DNA of 5,896 nt from Acidimicrobiia bacterium (GTDB lineage: Bacteria; Actinomycetota; Acidimicrobiia; Spongiisociales; ZC4RG35). The stretch is from contig JAOUGY010000242.1 in assembly GCA_029865445.1 (NCBI GenBank), positions 1-5,896 on the forward strand. Direction: 5' to 3'. The translations under genes and the position numbers were made by a program. Positions 1 through 5,896 of this stretch are shown one piece after another (within the stretch, counting starts at the first letter, position 1; each line of letters begins with the position of its first letter). A model generated the notes under the pieces. The model was not told the DNA's origin. It worked only from the letters and a program-made list of their open reading frames with translations, and ran no database searches.

Positions 1-1
1 G

Positions 2-880
2 GTAGGCGCCGAGAAGGGCGCCACCCTTCAGTTCGACGGCACGCTCCCTTCGGGTTTCGGCGAGCTGGCCGGGACCGAGGTTGCGTTCACGGTTTCGGTC
101 ACGGAAGTCAAAGAGAAGGTGTTGCCCGAGCTCACCGACGAATGGGTGGAGGAGATCACAGAGTTCTCGTCGGTGACAGAACTCGAGGTCAACCTCGAGG
201 AGCGCATGGGCGAGATGAAGAGGACATCTCTCGGGCGGCGCTTTCGGGAGCTGGCGCTCGATCAACTGGTGGACGAGGTCGAGATCGACCTTCCCGAAGC
301 CTTGGTTCGGTCGGAGATGGACGAGTTGTTGCATCGTTTCGTCCACCGCCTGGACGCCCAAGGGATCAGCTTGGATGACTACTTCTCGGTGGTGGGTGCG
401 GACAGGGCAGCCTTCATCGAAGACCTGAAGTCGCAGGCCGATAGGTCGATCCGTACTCGATTGCTGCTGGAAGGGGTGGCCAGGAAGGCGGGGCTGGAAG
501 TCGAGCAGGACGAGATCGCGGTCGTGGTGGAGTCCGTGGCTCTGCAGTCCGAGAAGCCCGATGACGTGAGACGGGCGCTCGCCGACCCTCAACGAGAAAA
601 GTCGCTGAGCGGTGATATCCTCAGGAACAAGGCGCTCGAGGCCATCCTCACGGGCGCATCACCTGTCGACGACGATGGGAACCCGGTCGAACTCACGGTT
701 GATTCCCAGCCTGAGGATGCCGACAGGGAAGAGGTGGAGGTGCCGGCGGGTGTGCCGGTGTCCGAAAGTGCCGGCGTAGCCGGTTTGGAGTTTGTAGGCG
801 AAGTCGTCGAAGCCGACGTCATCGAAGAAGGAAGCGTCGAACCAGCGTTTGGCTCGATCGACGACACCGAGGAGGAATAG
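2..880 (+). CDS. tig: Trigger factor, C-terminal part (5' end outside window)
   Basis: Trigger factor is a ribosome-associated chaperone that shields nascent chains in the cytosol; its middle FKBP-like domain has peptidyl-prolyl isomerase activity. The frame is open from base 2 and gives 292 residues before TAG. The first 39 or so match the end of the FKBP-like domain (the pattern GFGELAGTEVAFTVSVTEVK), followed by the family's domain junction LPELTDEW and about 180 residues of charged, helical C-terminal chaperone domain. The N-terminal ribosome-binding domain lies upstream of the window. The GTG at 119 is an internal Val codon, not a start, because conserved sequence continues upstream of it. 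After the last helix (about visible residue 219) comes a 73-residue, low-complexity tail with 24 Asp/Glu and one Arg. The stop abuts the clpP start, so the two are probably co-transcribed and translationally coupled. Identification is by family pattern recalled from memory and is secure. Confidence 0.95.
   Translation, partial: VGAEKGATLQFDGTLPSGFGELAGTEVAFTVSVTEVKEKVLPELTDEWVEEITEFSSVTELEVNLEERMGEMKRTSLGRRFRELALDQLVDEVEIDLPEALVRSEMDELLHRFVHRLDAQGISLDDYFSVVGADRAAFIEDLKSQADRSIRTRLLLEGVARKAGLEVEQDEIAVVVESVALQSEKPDDVRRALADPQREKSLSGDILRNKALEAILTGASPVDDDGNPVELTVDSQPEDADREEVEVPAGVPVSESAGVAGLEFVGEVVEADVIEEGSVEPAFGSIDDTEEE
869..875 (+). promoter_or_regulatory. Shine-Dalgarno sequence of clpP inside the end of tig
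   Basis: GAGGAGG lies 5 bases upstream of the clpP ATG at 881. It is a near-perfect anti-16S match and fixes that start. The same bases encode Glu-Glu in the final Glu run of trigger factor, so the site is embedded in tig and the two genes have no intergenic space. Confidence 0.85.
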
Positions 881-1501
881 ATGCACGCCGAGGGATACAT
901 TCCGGTCCCCTACGTCACCGAGCAGACCAGCCGGGGCGAACGGACCTACGACATCTACAGCCGTTTGCTCAAGGACCGAATCATCTTCCTCGGTACGCCG
1001 ATCGACGACACGGTCGCCAACCTGATCATGGCCCAACTGCTGCACCTCGAGTCGGAGGATCCCGACAAGGACGTGTGGCTGTACATCAACTCGCCTGGCG
1101 GGTCGATCACGTCGCTGTTCGCCATCTACGACACGATGCAATACATCAGGCCTGAGGTGAACACGGTGTGCATGGGGATGGCCGCCTCGGCCGCCGCCGT
1201 GATCCTGGCGGGCGGTGAGAAGGGCAAGCGTTTCGCCCTGCCGCACGCTCGCATCATGCTGCACCAGCCCCACGGTGGCGCCCAAGGACAGGCCACCGAC
1301 ATCGAGATCCAGGCCCGCCTGATCGTGGAGATGCGCGAACAGCTCAACAAGATCCTCGCCGACCACACCGGTCAGGACTACGAGAAGGTCGCCCAGGACA
1401 CCGAACGTGACTACTGGCTCCTCGCCCCCCAAGCCCAGGAATATGGGGTCGTCGACGCAATTCTCACCCGGCGTGAGCTTGCCGCGGTAGCCTCGAGCTG
1501 A
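881..1501 (+). CDS. clpP: ATP-dependent Clp protease proteolytic subunit
   Basis: ClpP is the serine peptidase that forms a double-heptamer barrel in the cytosol and degrades proteins threaded in by ClpX or ClpC. The 206 residues are full family length. The catalytic triad is visible by alignment to E. coli ClpP: Ser103 in GMAASAAAV, His128 in RIMLHQP and Asp177 in DTERDYW. The oxyanion/strand motif YINSPGGS covers residues 68-75, and the Arg176-Asp177 pair matches the known oligomerisation sensor. The N-terminus (YIPVPYVTEQTSRGERTYDIYSRLL) aligns with the mature E. coli N-terminus, so any propeptide is at most about five residues. The ATG follows tig directly and has a strong Shine-Dalgarno sequence. 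Two features point in different directions: the active-site Ala run resembles mycobacterial ClpP2, while the N-terminus and the HQPHGGAQGQATDIEIQA segment are canonical. No second clpP is next to it. With clpX immediately downstream, a ClpXP partnership is the obvious inference. Confidence 0.97.
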   Translation: MHAEGYIPVPYVTEQTSRGERTYDIYSRLLKDRIIFLGTPIDDTVANLIMAQLLHLESEDPDKDVWLYINSPGGSITSLFAIYDTMQYIRPEVNTVCMGMAASAAAVILAGGEKGKRFALPHARIMLHQPHGGAQGQATDIEIQARLIVEMREQLNKILADHTGQDYEKVAQDTERDYWLLAPQAQEYGVVDAILTRRELAAVASS

Positions 1502-1503
1502 AC

Positions 1504-1510
1504 GAGGAGG
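1504..1510 (+). promoter_or_regulatory. Shine-Dalgarno sequence of clpX
   Basis: GAGGAGG sits in the 13-base clpP-clpX gap, 4 bases before the ATG at 1515. It supports that start. The gap is too short for a separate promoter and terminator, so clpP and clpX probably share a transcript. Confidence 0.85.
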
Positions 1511-1514
1511 CCGA

Positions 1515-2765
1515 ATGGCGAAGTTCAGCGAGGGCGGCGACCTGCTGAAGTGCAGCTTTTGCGGGAAGTCGCAGCGTCAGGTCAAGAAGCTCATCGCGGG
1601 TCCGGGCGTGTACATCTGCGACGAGTGCATCGACCTGTGCAACGAGATCATCGAGGAGGAGCTGACCAGCACCGAGAGCGTCTCGTTCGCCGAGCTTCCC
1701 AAACCCGCCGAGATCAATTCGTATCTCGACGAGTATGTGGTCGGTCAGGAGCGCGCCAAGAAGTCGTTGTCGGTGGCGGTGTACAACCACTACAAGCGGA
1801 TCCAGTCGGCCGACCATCGTCACGACGACGTCGAGCTCCAGAAGTCGAACATCCTCCTCATCGGCCCCACCGGTTCCGGCAAGACACTCCTCGCTCAGAC
1901 GCTGGCCCGCCAATTGAACGTGCCCTTCGCCATCGCCGATGCGACCGCTCTGACCGAAGCAGGATACGTCGGTGAGGATGTCGAGAACATCCTGCTCAAG
2001 CTCATCCAGGCCGCCGACTACGACGTGAAGCGGGCCGAACAGGGCATCGTGTACATAGACGAGATCGACAAGGTGGCGCGGAAGGCGGAGAATCCGTCGA
2101 TCACCCGAGACGTCTCGGGTGAAGGTGTCCAACAGGCGCTTCTCAAGATCCTCGAGGGGACCGTTGCCAGCGTGCCGCCCCAGGGTGGCCGCAAGCACCC
2201 CCACCAGGAGTTCATCCAGATCGACACCTCCAACGTGCTGTTCCTGTGTGGTGGCGCCTTCGCCGGCCTCGAAGACATCATCGGGCAGCGGGTGGGGCGC
2301 AAGCAGATCGGTTTCGGTGCCGAGGTCCGTTCGAAGACCGAATTGCGGGCGTCGGATCTGTTCGCCCAGGTGCTGCCCGAGGACCTCATGAAGTTCGGGT
2401 TGATTCCAGAGTTCATCGGACGCCTTCCAGTGGTGGCGTCGGTGGAGGACCTGGACAAGGACGCCCTGATGGCGATCCTCACCGAGCCGAAGAACGCCTT
2501 GACCAGGCAGTACGCCCGAATGCTCGAAATGGATGGCGTCGAACTGGTGTTCACGAAGGACGCCCTCGAGGCCATTGCGACTCAGGCCATCGACCGGGGA
2601 ACCGGTGCTCGTGGGCTGCGGGCGATCCTCGAAGATGTCCTCTTGTCGACGATGTTCGACGTCCCGTCCCGACCAGACATCAGCCGGGTGGTCGTCGACG
2701 AAGCGGTCGTACTCGGAGAGGTGGACCCCGGGGCCTACGACGATTCGCAAGAACGCTCGGCCTGA
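1515..2765 (+). CDS. clpX: ATP-dependent Clp protease, ATP-binding unfoldase subunit ClpX
   Basis: ClpX is a AAA+ hexamer that recognises tagged proteins, unfolds them with ATP and threads them into ClpP. The 416 residues are normal family length. An N-terminal zinc-binding domain has Cys13, Cys16, Cys35 and Cys38 (CSFC...CDEC). The AAA+ module shows Walker A GPTGSGKT (117-124), the substrate-gripping pore loop GYVG (150-153), Walker B IVYIDE (178-183), a second pore-loop RKH (226-228), the sensor-1 region VLFLCGGAF (241-249), the arginine finger in PEFIGRLP (Arg303) and sensor 2 in GARGLR (Arg366). The IGF loop that docks on ClpP is present at 265-267, so this ClpX should bind a peptidase partner. 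No key residue is missing. A perfect 22-bp palindrome lies in the codons for the conserved ITRDVSGE segment. The gene follows clpP by 13 bases and is followed by a terminator-like hairpin. Confidence 0.98.
   Translation: MAKFSEGGDLLKCSFCGKSQRQVKKLIAGPGVYICDECIDLCNEIIEEELTSTESVSFAELPKPAEINSYLDEYVVGQERAKKSLSVAVYNHYKRIQSADHRHDDVELQKSNILLIGPTGSGKTLLAQTLARQLNVPFAIADATALTEAGYVGEDVENILLKLIQAADYDVKRAEQGIVYIDEIDKVARKAENPSITRDVSGEGVQQALLKILEGTVASVPPQGGRKHPHQEFIQIDTSNVLFLCGGAFAGLEDIIGQRVGRKQIGFGAEVRSKTELRASDLFAQVLPEDLMKFGLIPEFIGRLPVVASVEDLDKDALMAILTEPKNALTRQYARMLEMDGVELVFTKDALEAIATQAIDRGTGARGLRAILEDVLLSTMFDVPSRPDISRVVVDEAVVLGEVDPGAYDDSQERSA
2101..2122. repeat. Perfect 22-bp palindrome inside clpX
   Basis: The left half TCACCCGAGAC is followed directly by its exact reverse complement GTCTCGGGTGA; the flanking bases (A on both sides) end the symmetry. 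In RNA it could fold as a 9-bp stem with an ACGU loop. It falls in codons for the conserved ClpX segment ITRDVSGE, whose codons are by nature close to self-complementary, so part of the symmetry follows from the protein. No function is assigned. Confidence 0.9.
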
Positions 2766-2787
2766 GCGAACCAGGAATCGGACGAAC

Positions 2788-2815
2788 GAAGGCCCCGGTA
2801 TCCTCCGGGGCCTTC
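2788..2815 (+). terminator. Terminator-like perfect hairpin between clpX and valS
   Basis: GAAGGCCCCGG and CCGGGGCCTTC form a perfect 11-bp stem around the 6-base loop TATCCT, starting 22 bases after the clpX stop. The stem is very GC-rich in its loop-proximal part. The 3' flank (CTCATGACAG) lacks a run of T, so this is a weak U-tract terminator of the kind often seen in GC-rich genomes. It could act from both strands. It ends only 20 bases before the valS ATG, so it may instead be a partial terminator or an element of the valS leader. Confidence 0.7.
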
Positions 2816-2823
2816 CTCATGAC

Positions 2824-2829
2824 AGGTGG
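2824..2829 (+). promoter_or_regulatory. Shine-Dalgarno sequence of valS
   Basis: AGGTGG lies 6 bases before the ATG at 2836, one mismatch from AGGAGG. It decides the valS start: the open frame runs far upstream through clpX in another frame, but the family N-terminus (YEPGEIEDRWYERWE) begins right after this ATG. Confidence 0.7.
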
Positions 2830-2835
2830 CGAGCG

Positions 2836-5421
2836 ATGAACCCGACCTACGAGCCAGGAGAGATCGAAGACCGCTGGTATGAGCGGTGGGAGCAAGCGGG
2901 GGTGTTCCGTCCCGAATACCGTCCCGATGGAAATCCGTTTTGCGTCGTCATCCCGCCGCCGAACGTCACGGGATCGCTCCACATGGGACATGCGCTCAAC
3001 CACACGATCCACGACGTGATCGTGCGCCGCAAGCGGATGCAGGGTTTCGCCGCGCTGTGGCTGCCGGGCACCGATCATGCGGGGATCGCCACTCAAAATG
3101 TCGTGGAGCGGGAGCTCGCCCTCGAGGGGATGAGCCGGCACGACCTGGGCCGTGAGCGCTTCATCGAGCAGGTGTGGGAGTGGAAGCGTCGATACGGCGC
3201 TCGCATCACGACACAGATCCGCAGGATGGGCAGCTCATGTGACTGGACGCGGGAACGGTTCACCCTCGACGAAGGGTTGTCCCGCGCGGTGAGAGAGGTG
3301 TTCGTCGGGCTGTACGAAGAGGACCTCATATATCGGGGTTACCGGATCATCAACTGGTGTCCGCGTTGCGGCACGGCCCTCGCCGACATCGAGGTGGAGT
3401 ACAAGGACACCGCGGGAACACTCACCCACATTCGCTACCCGTTCGCCGACGGCGACGGAGGGATCACCGTCGCCACGACTCGGCCAGAGACCATGCTCGG
3501 CGACACCGGGGTGGCCGTCCATCCCGATGACGAACGCTACGGGGACGTCGTGGGCCGGATGCTCCGGTTGCCCCTGATGGGCAGGCTGATCCCGGTGGTC
3601 GCAGACGAGGCCGTCGACCTCGAGTTCGGCACCGGCGCCGTCAAGGTCACGCCCGCCCACGATCTCACCGACTTCGAGATCGGCGAGCGTCACGGTTTGG
3701 AACAGGTCACCGTCATCGACGAACACGGTTCGATCACGGCCGCCGGTGGTCGGTTCGTGGGGATGGACCGGTTCGAAGCCCGTAGGGCTGTCATTGAGGC
3801 GCTCGAGGCGGAAGGTGCGCTCGAGAAGGTCGATGAACACCCGCACTCGGTGGGGCACTGTTATCGCTGCGACACCGTGGTCGAGCCGCGCCTCTCCGAT
3901 CAGTGGTTCGTGGCGGTCGGTGAACTTGCGAGACCGGCGATTGCGGCGGTCCAGGACGGCAGTAACGAGTTCATTCCCAAGCGGTGGGAGAAGAGCTATT
4001 TCCACTGGATGGAGAACCTGAGGGACTGGACGATCAGTCGTCAGATCTGGTGGGGACACCGCATCCCGGCTTGGTACTGCCTTGACGGACACCTCACCGT
4101 CAGCCGCGAGGAACCCGCCGAGTGCGCGACCTGTTCGTCTGCCGAGTTGGTCCAGGACGAGGACGTCCTCGACACGTGGTTCTCATCGGCGTTGTGGCCG
4201 TTCTCGACGCTGGGCTGGCCCGATGAGACGGAGGACCTCGATCGCTTCTACCCGAACGCGGTCTTGATCACCGGGTTCGACATCATCTATTTCTGGGTGG
4301 CCCGGATGATGAAGATGGGAATCCACTTCATGGGGTCGGTGCCGTTCCATCAGACGGTCATTCACGGGTTGGTGAGGGACGTCGATGGCCAGAAGATGTC
4401 CAAGTCACGGGGCAACACGATCGATCCTCTCGACGTCGCCGACGAGTACGGCGCGGACCCGTTGCGGCTGGCCCTCATCCAGGCCGCCAACCCAGGCCAG
4501 GACGTTCCGCTCGACATGGAGTGGGTCGCGGGTGCTCGCCGGTTCGGGAACAAGCTTTGGAACGCAACGAGATTCGTGCTGCGCAGCGTGGAGGCAGGGT
4601 CGGTTCCCCCTTCCGGGGGTTACCCGGAAAACCCGGCCCCGCCCGACAGGTGGATTCTTGCCAGGTTGGGTGAGGTGACCGCCCGTTTCGATCGACTGTG
4701 CGACGAGTACCGATTCAGCGACGCTTTCGGGCTGCTCTACAACTTCGCCTGGTCCGAAGTCTTCGATTGGTACCTGGAGATGACCAAGATCTCGCTCCAG
4801 GGCGATAATGCAGAGGCGTCGCGGGCGACACTCGGCGTGGTGATGAGAGACATCCTCAAACTCTTCCATCCTGCCATCCCGTATCTCACCGAGGAGCTGT
4901 GGTCCCACGTAGTCGGCGCTGGTCTGCTGGCTGGAGCCGACTGGCCGGAGGTTCCGGACTATGACGCGCCACCGGTGATGGACGACCTGCAGGGTCTGAT
5001 TGCCGGCGTGCGGAGGTTCCGGGCCGAACAGGGTCTGCCTCCTCGGCGGGAGTTGGCGCTGGTTGTGTTCGATCCGTCCGGGACCATGGAAGGGTGGGCC
5101 GAGGAGCTGCTGGCGGACCTGGCATCGGTGGCGGTGAGCAGGTCGGACGTCGAACTCGACCAGGGCCACACCCGAGTCGTGTCGGGACGGCTGCAAGGGT
5201 TCATTCCGCTCGAAGGGATCATCGACCTCGACGCGGAACGAGCCCGGCTCGACAAGGCGATCGAAGAGGCGGAGGCCGATCTGGCCCGGGCGGATTCCAA
5301 ACTCCACAACCAATCCTTCGTCGATCGGGCCCCGGCAGAAGTGGTGGAGAAGGAACGGCGAAAGCGGACCGAGGCCGCCGAACTTCTGGCGACACTGCGA
5401 GCCCAGCGAGAAGCACTTTGA
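2836..5421 (+). CDS. valS: Valine--tRNA ligase (valyl-tRNA synthetase)
   Basis: This class I synthetase charges tRNA-Val with valine using ATP and hydrolyses mis-charged threonine. The 861 residues are typical length. The N-terminus shows the family pattern IEDRWYERW. The class I signatures are HMGH (49-52, in PPPNVTGSLHMGH) and KMSKS (520-524). The CP1 editing domain is present, with TTRPETMLGD (214-223) and GTGAVKVTPAHDLTDF (265-280). Cys pairs form likely metal knuckles: Cys175/Cys178 (NWCPRCG), Cys342/Cys345 (CYRC), and Cys415 with His419 plus Cys430/Cys433. RQIWWGHRIPAWYC and DEDVLDTWFSSALWPFSTLGWP are strong ValRS hallmarks. The anticodon-binding helical domain covers roughly 600-740. 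A C-terminal coiled-coil arm (about 795-861) carries KLHNQSFVDRAPAEVVEKE. The ATG at 2836 is chosen because the upstream frame is only a shadow of clpX. The gene's 3' end overlaps folC by four bases, suggesting coupled expression. Confidence 0.98.
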   Translation: MNPTYEPGEIEDRWYERWEQAGVFRPEYRPDGNPFCVVIPPPNVTGSLHMGHALNHTIHDVIVRRKRMQGFAALWLPGTDHAGIATQNVVERELALEGMSRHDLGRERFIEQVWEWKRRYGARITTQIRRMGSSCDWTRERFTLDEGLSRAVREVFVGLYEEDLIYRGYRIINWCPRCGTALADIEVEYKDTAGTLTHIRYPFADGDGGITVATTRPETMLGDTGVAVHPDDERYGDVVGRMLRLPLMGRLIPVVADEAVDLEFGTGAVKVTPAHDLTDFEIGERHGLEQVTVIDEHGSITAAGGRFVGMDRFEARRAVIEALEAEGALEKVDEHPHSVGHCYRCDTVVEPRLSDQWFVAVGELARPAIAAVQDGSNEFIPKRWEKSYFHWMENLRDWTISRQIWWGHRIPAWYCLDGHLTVSREEPAECATCSSAELVQDEDVLDTWFSSALWPFSTLGWPDETEDLDRFYPNAVLITGFDIIYFWVARMMKMGIHFMGSVPFHQTVIHGLVRDVDGQKMSKSRGNTIDPLDVADEYGADPLRLALIQAANPGQDVPLDMEWVAGARRFGNKLWNATRFVLRSVEAGSVPPSGGYPENPAPPDRWILARLGEVTARFDRLCDEYRFSDAFGLLYNFAWSEVFDWYLEMTKISLQGDNAEASRATLGVVMRDILKLFHPAIPYLTEELWSHVVGAGLLAGADWPEVPDYDAPPVMDDLQGLIAGVRRFRAEQGLPPRRELALVVFDPSGTMEGWAEELLADLASVAVSRSDVELDQGHTRVVSGRLQGFIPLEGIIDLDAERARLDKAIEEAEADLARADSKLHNQSFVDRAPAEVVEKERRKRTEAAELLATLRAQREAL

Positions 5422-5896
5422 TCCGGACCTATCAAGAGGCAGTCGACTACCTCGATCGCCACATCGGCCGTGGGATGCATCCGGGCCTGGAGCGCATCAC
5501 GGGCCTCATGGACCTCATGGGCCGGCCGGACCGGGCCTACCCGATCGTTCATGTCGCCGGCACCAACGGCAAGACGTCCACTGCGCGGATGACAACGATG
5601 CTGTTGGTGGCCCACGGGCTCACCACGGGGACGTTCGTCTCGCCCCACCTCGAGAGGATCGAGGAGCGGATCTCGCTCAACGGATTCGTGGCGTCCGCCG
5701 AGCAGTTCACTCAGGCTGTCGCCGATGTGGCCGCCTTTGCCGACATCTACGAGGAACGGTTCGAGGCGCCGTTGAGTTACTTCGAACTGACCGCGGCGAT
5801 GGCCTTCGCCTTCTTTGCCGATCAGGCCGCCGACGCCGCGGTTGTCGAGGTGGGCCTCGGTGGTCGGCTGGATGCCACGAACGTGTGCGAAGGACA
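5418..5896 (+). CDS. folC: Folylpolyglutamate synthase / dihydrofolate synthase, N-terminal part (3' end outside window)
   Basis: FolC adds glutamates to folates in the cytosol and in many bacteria also joins dihydropteroate to glutamate; it belongs to the Mur ligase superfamily. The frame is open from TTG at 5418 to the window edge (159 codons plus two bases). The family N-terminus YQEAVDYLDRHIGRGMHPGLERI is followed by the P-loop VAGTNGKTST (46-55), then VSPHLERIEERISLNG (74-89), YFELTAAMAFAFF (121-133) and VEVGLGGRLDATN (143-155), all typical of FolC. TTG is chosen because conserved residues start at codon 5, well before the first in-frame ATG (5475), and no other start codon is seen just upstream. 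TTG overlaps the valS stop as TTGA. Only a weak purine stretch (GAGAAG, 5408-5413) precedes it, so translation probably depends on coupling to valS. The C-terminal domain is not in the window, so bifunctionality cannot be judged. Confidence 0.94.
   Translation, partial: MIRTYQEAVDYLDRHIGRGMHPGLERITGLMDLMGRPDRAYPIVHVAGTNGKTSTARMTTMLLVAHGLTTGTFVSPHLERIEERISLNGFVASAEQFTQAVADVAAFADIYEERFEAPLSYFELTAAMAFAFFADQAADAAVVEVGLGGRLDATNVCEG

Noticed and set aside
119..121. GTG at 119 as start of a separate small protein
   Set aside because: The frame is open to base 2 and the upstream residues match the end of the trigger-factor FKBP-like domain, so this is an internal Val codon.
1464..2750. Very long antisense open frame (428 codons) opposite clpX, with similar ones opposite clpP and valS
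   Set aside because: Such frames arise in GC-rich genes from third-position G/C bias. Their translations show no recognisable domain and are rich in Asp, Val, Arg, Leu and His as expected for reverse-complement shadows, while the + strand genes are unambiguous.
2533..2835. In-frame upstream extension of valS (101 codons) overlapping clpX
   Set aside because: The extension reads as Arg/Ser-rich shadow sequence of clpX and would run through the terminator hairpin. The ATG at 2836 has a Shine-Dalgarno sequence and the family N-terminus.
2766..2835. T-box riboswitch controlling valS
   Set aside because: AGGTGGCGAGCG faintly resembles the T-box consensus AGGGTGGNACCGCG, but it mismatches in the core, lies after the hairpin instead of before it, and the 70-base gap is too short for a specifier stem.
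4611..4629. Inverted repeat TTCCGGG/CCCGGAA inside valS
   Set aside because: Only 7 bp with a 5-base loop in a GC-rich linker between the catalytic and anticodon-binding domains; short repeats of this size are expected by chance here.
1..5896. A previously undescribed system hidden in the window
   Set aside because: Every gene is a recognisable, intact or edge-cut housekeeping gene in a known actinobacterial-type order; gaps total under 100 bases and no tandem repeats, integrase, transposase or unknown gene is present.

Overview
This is an ordinary, densely packed bacterial housekeeping region. All genes are on the + strand, and I found no mobile element, CRISPR array, RNA gene or new defence-type system. 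In order it holds the 3' part of tig (trigger factor), complete clpP, complete clpX, complete valS (valyl-tRNA synthetase) and the 5' part of folC (folylpolyglutamate/dihydrofolate synthase).

The DNA is GC-rich, with strong G/C preference at third codon positions. The gene order tig-clpP-clpX-valS-folC is a compact version of the order known in Actinobacteria such as Mycobacterium and Streptomyces, where two clpP genes lie between tig and clpX and extra genes separate clpX from valS. With only one clpP, whose active-site segment resembles actinobacterial ClpP2, I infer a deep-branching member of the Actinobacteriota (for example an Acidimicrobiia-like lineage). This is inferred from protein character and gene order only; no rRNA gene is present to settle it.

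Layout: tig (2-880) stops directly before the clpP ATG (881-1501), and the clpP Shine-Dalgarno sequence lies in the last tig codons. clpX (1515-2765) follows after 13 bases with its own strong Shine-Dalgarno sequence. This first block is a protein-quality operon: a ribosome-associated chaperone, a protease barrel, and the unfoldase that feeds it. The only notable gap is the 70 bases of 2766-2835, which hold a perfect 11-bp inverted repeat that looks like a transcription terminator, then the valS ribosome binding site. valS (2836-5421) and folC (from 5418) overlap by four bases (TTGA), pointing to a second, translationally coupled unit.

The points worth a second look are modest: the clpX/valS hairpin very close to the valS start, a perfect 22-bp palindrome inside clpX, the mixed ClpP signature with only one clpP at the locus, the acidic trigger-factor tail, the Cys/His variation in a ValRS metal knuckle, and the TTG start of folC.
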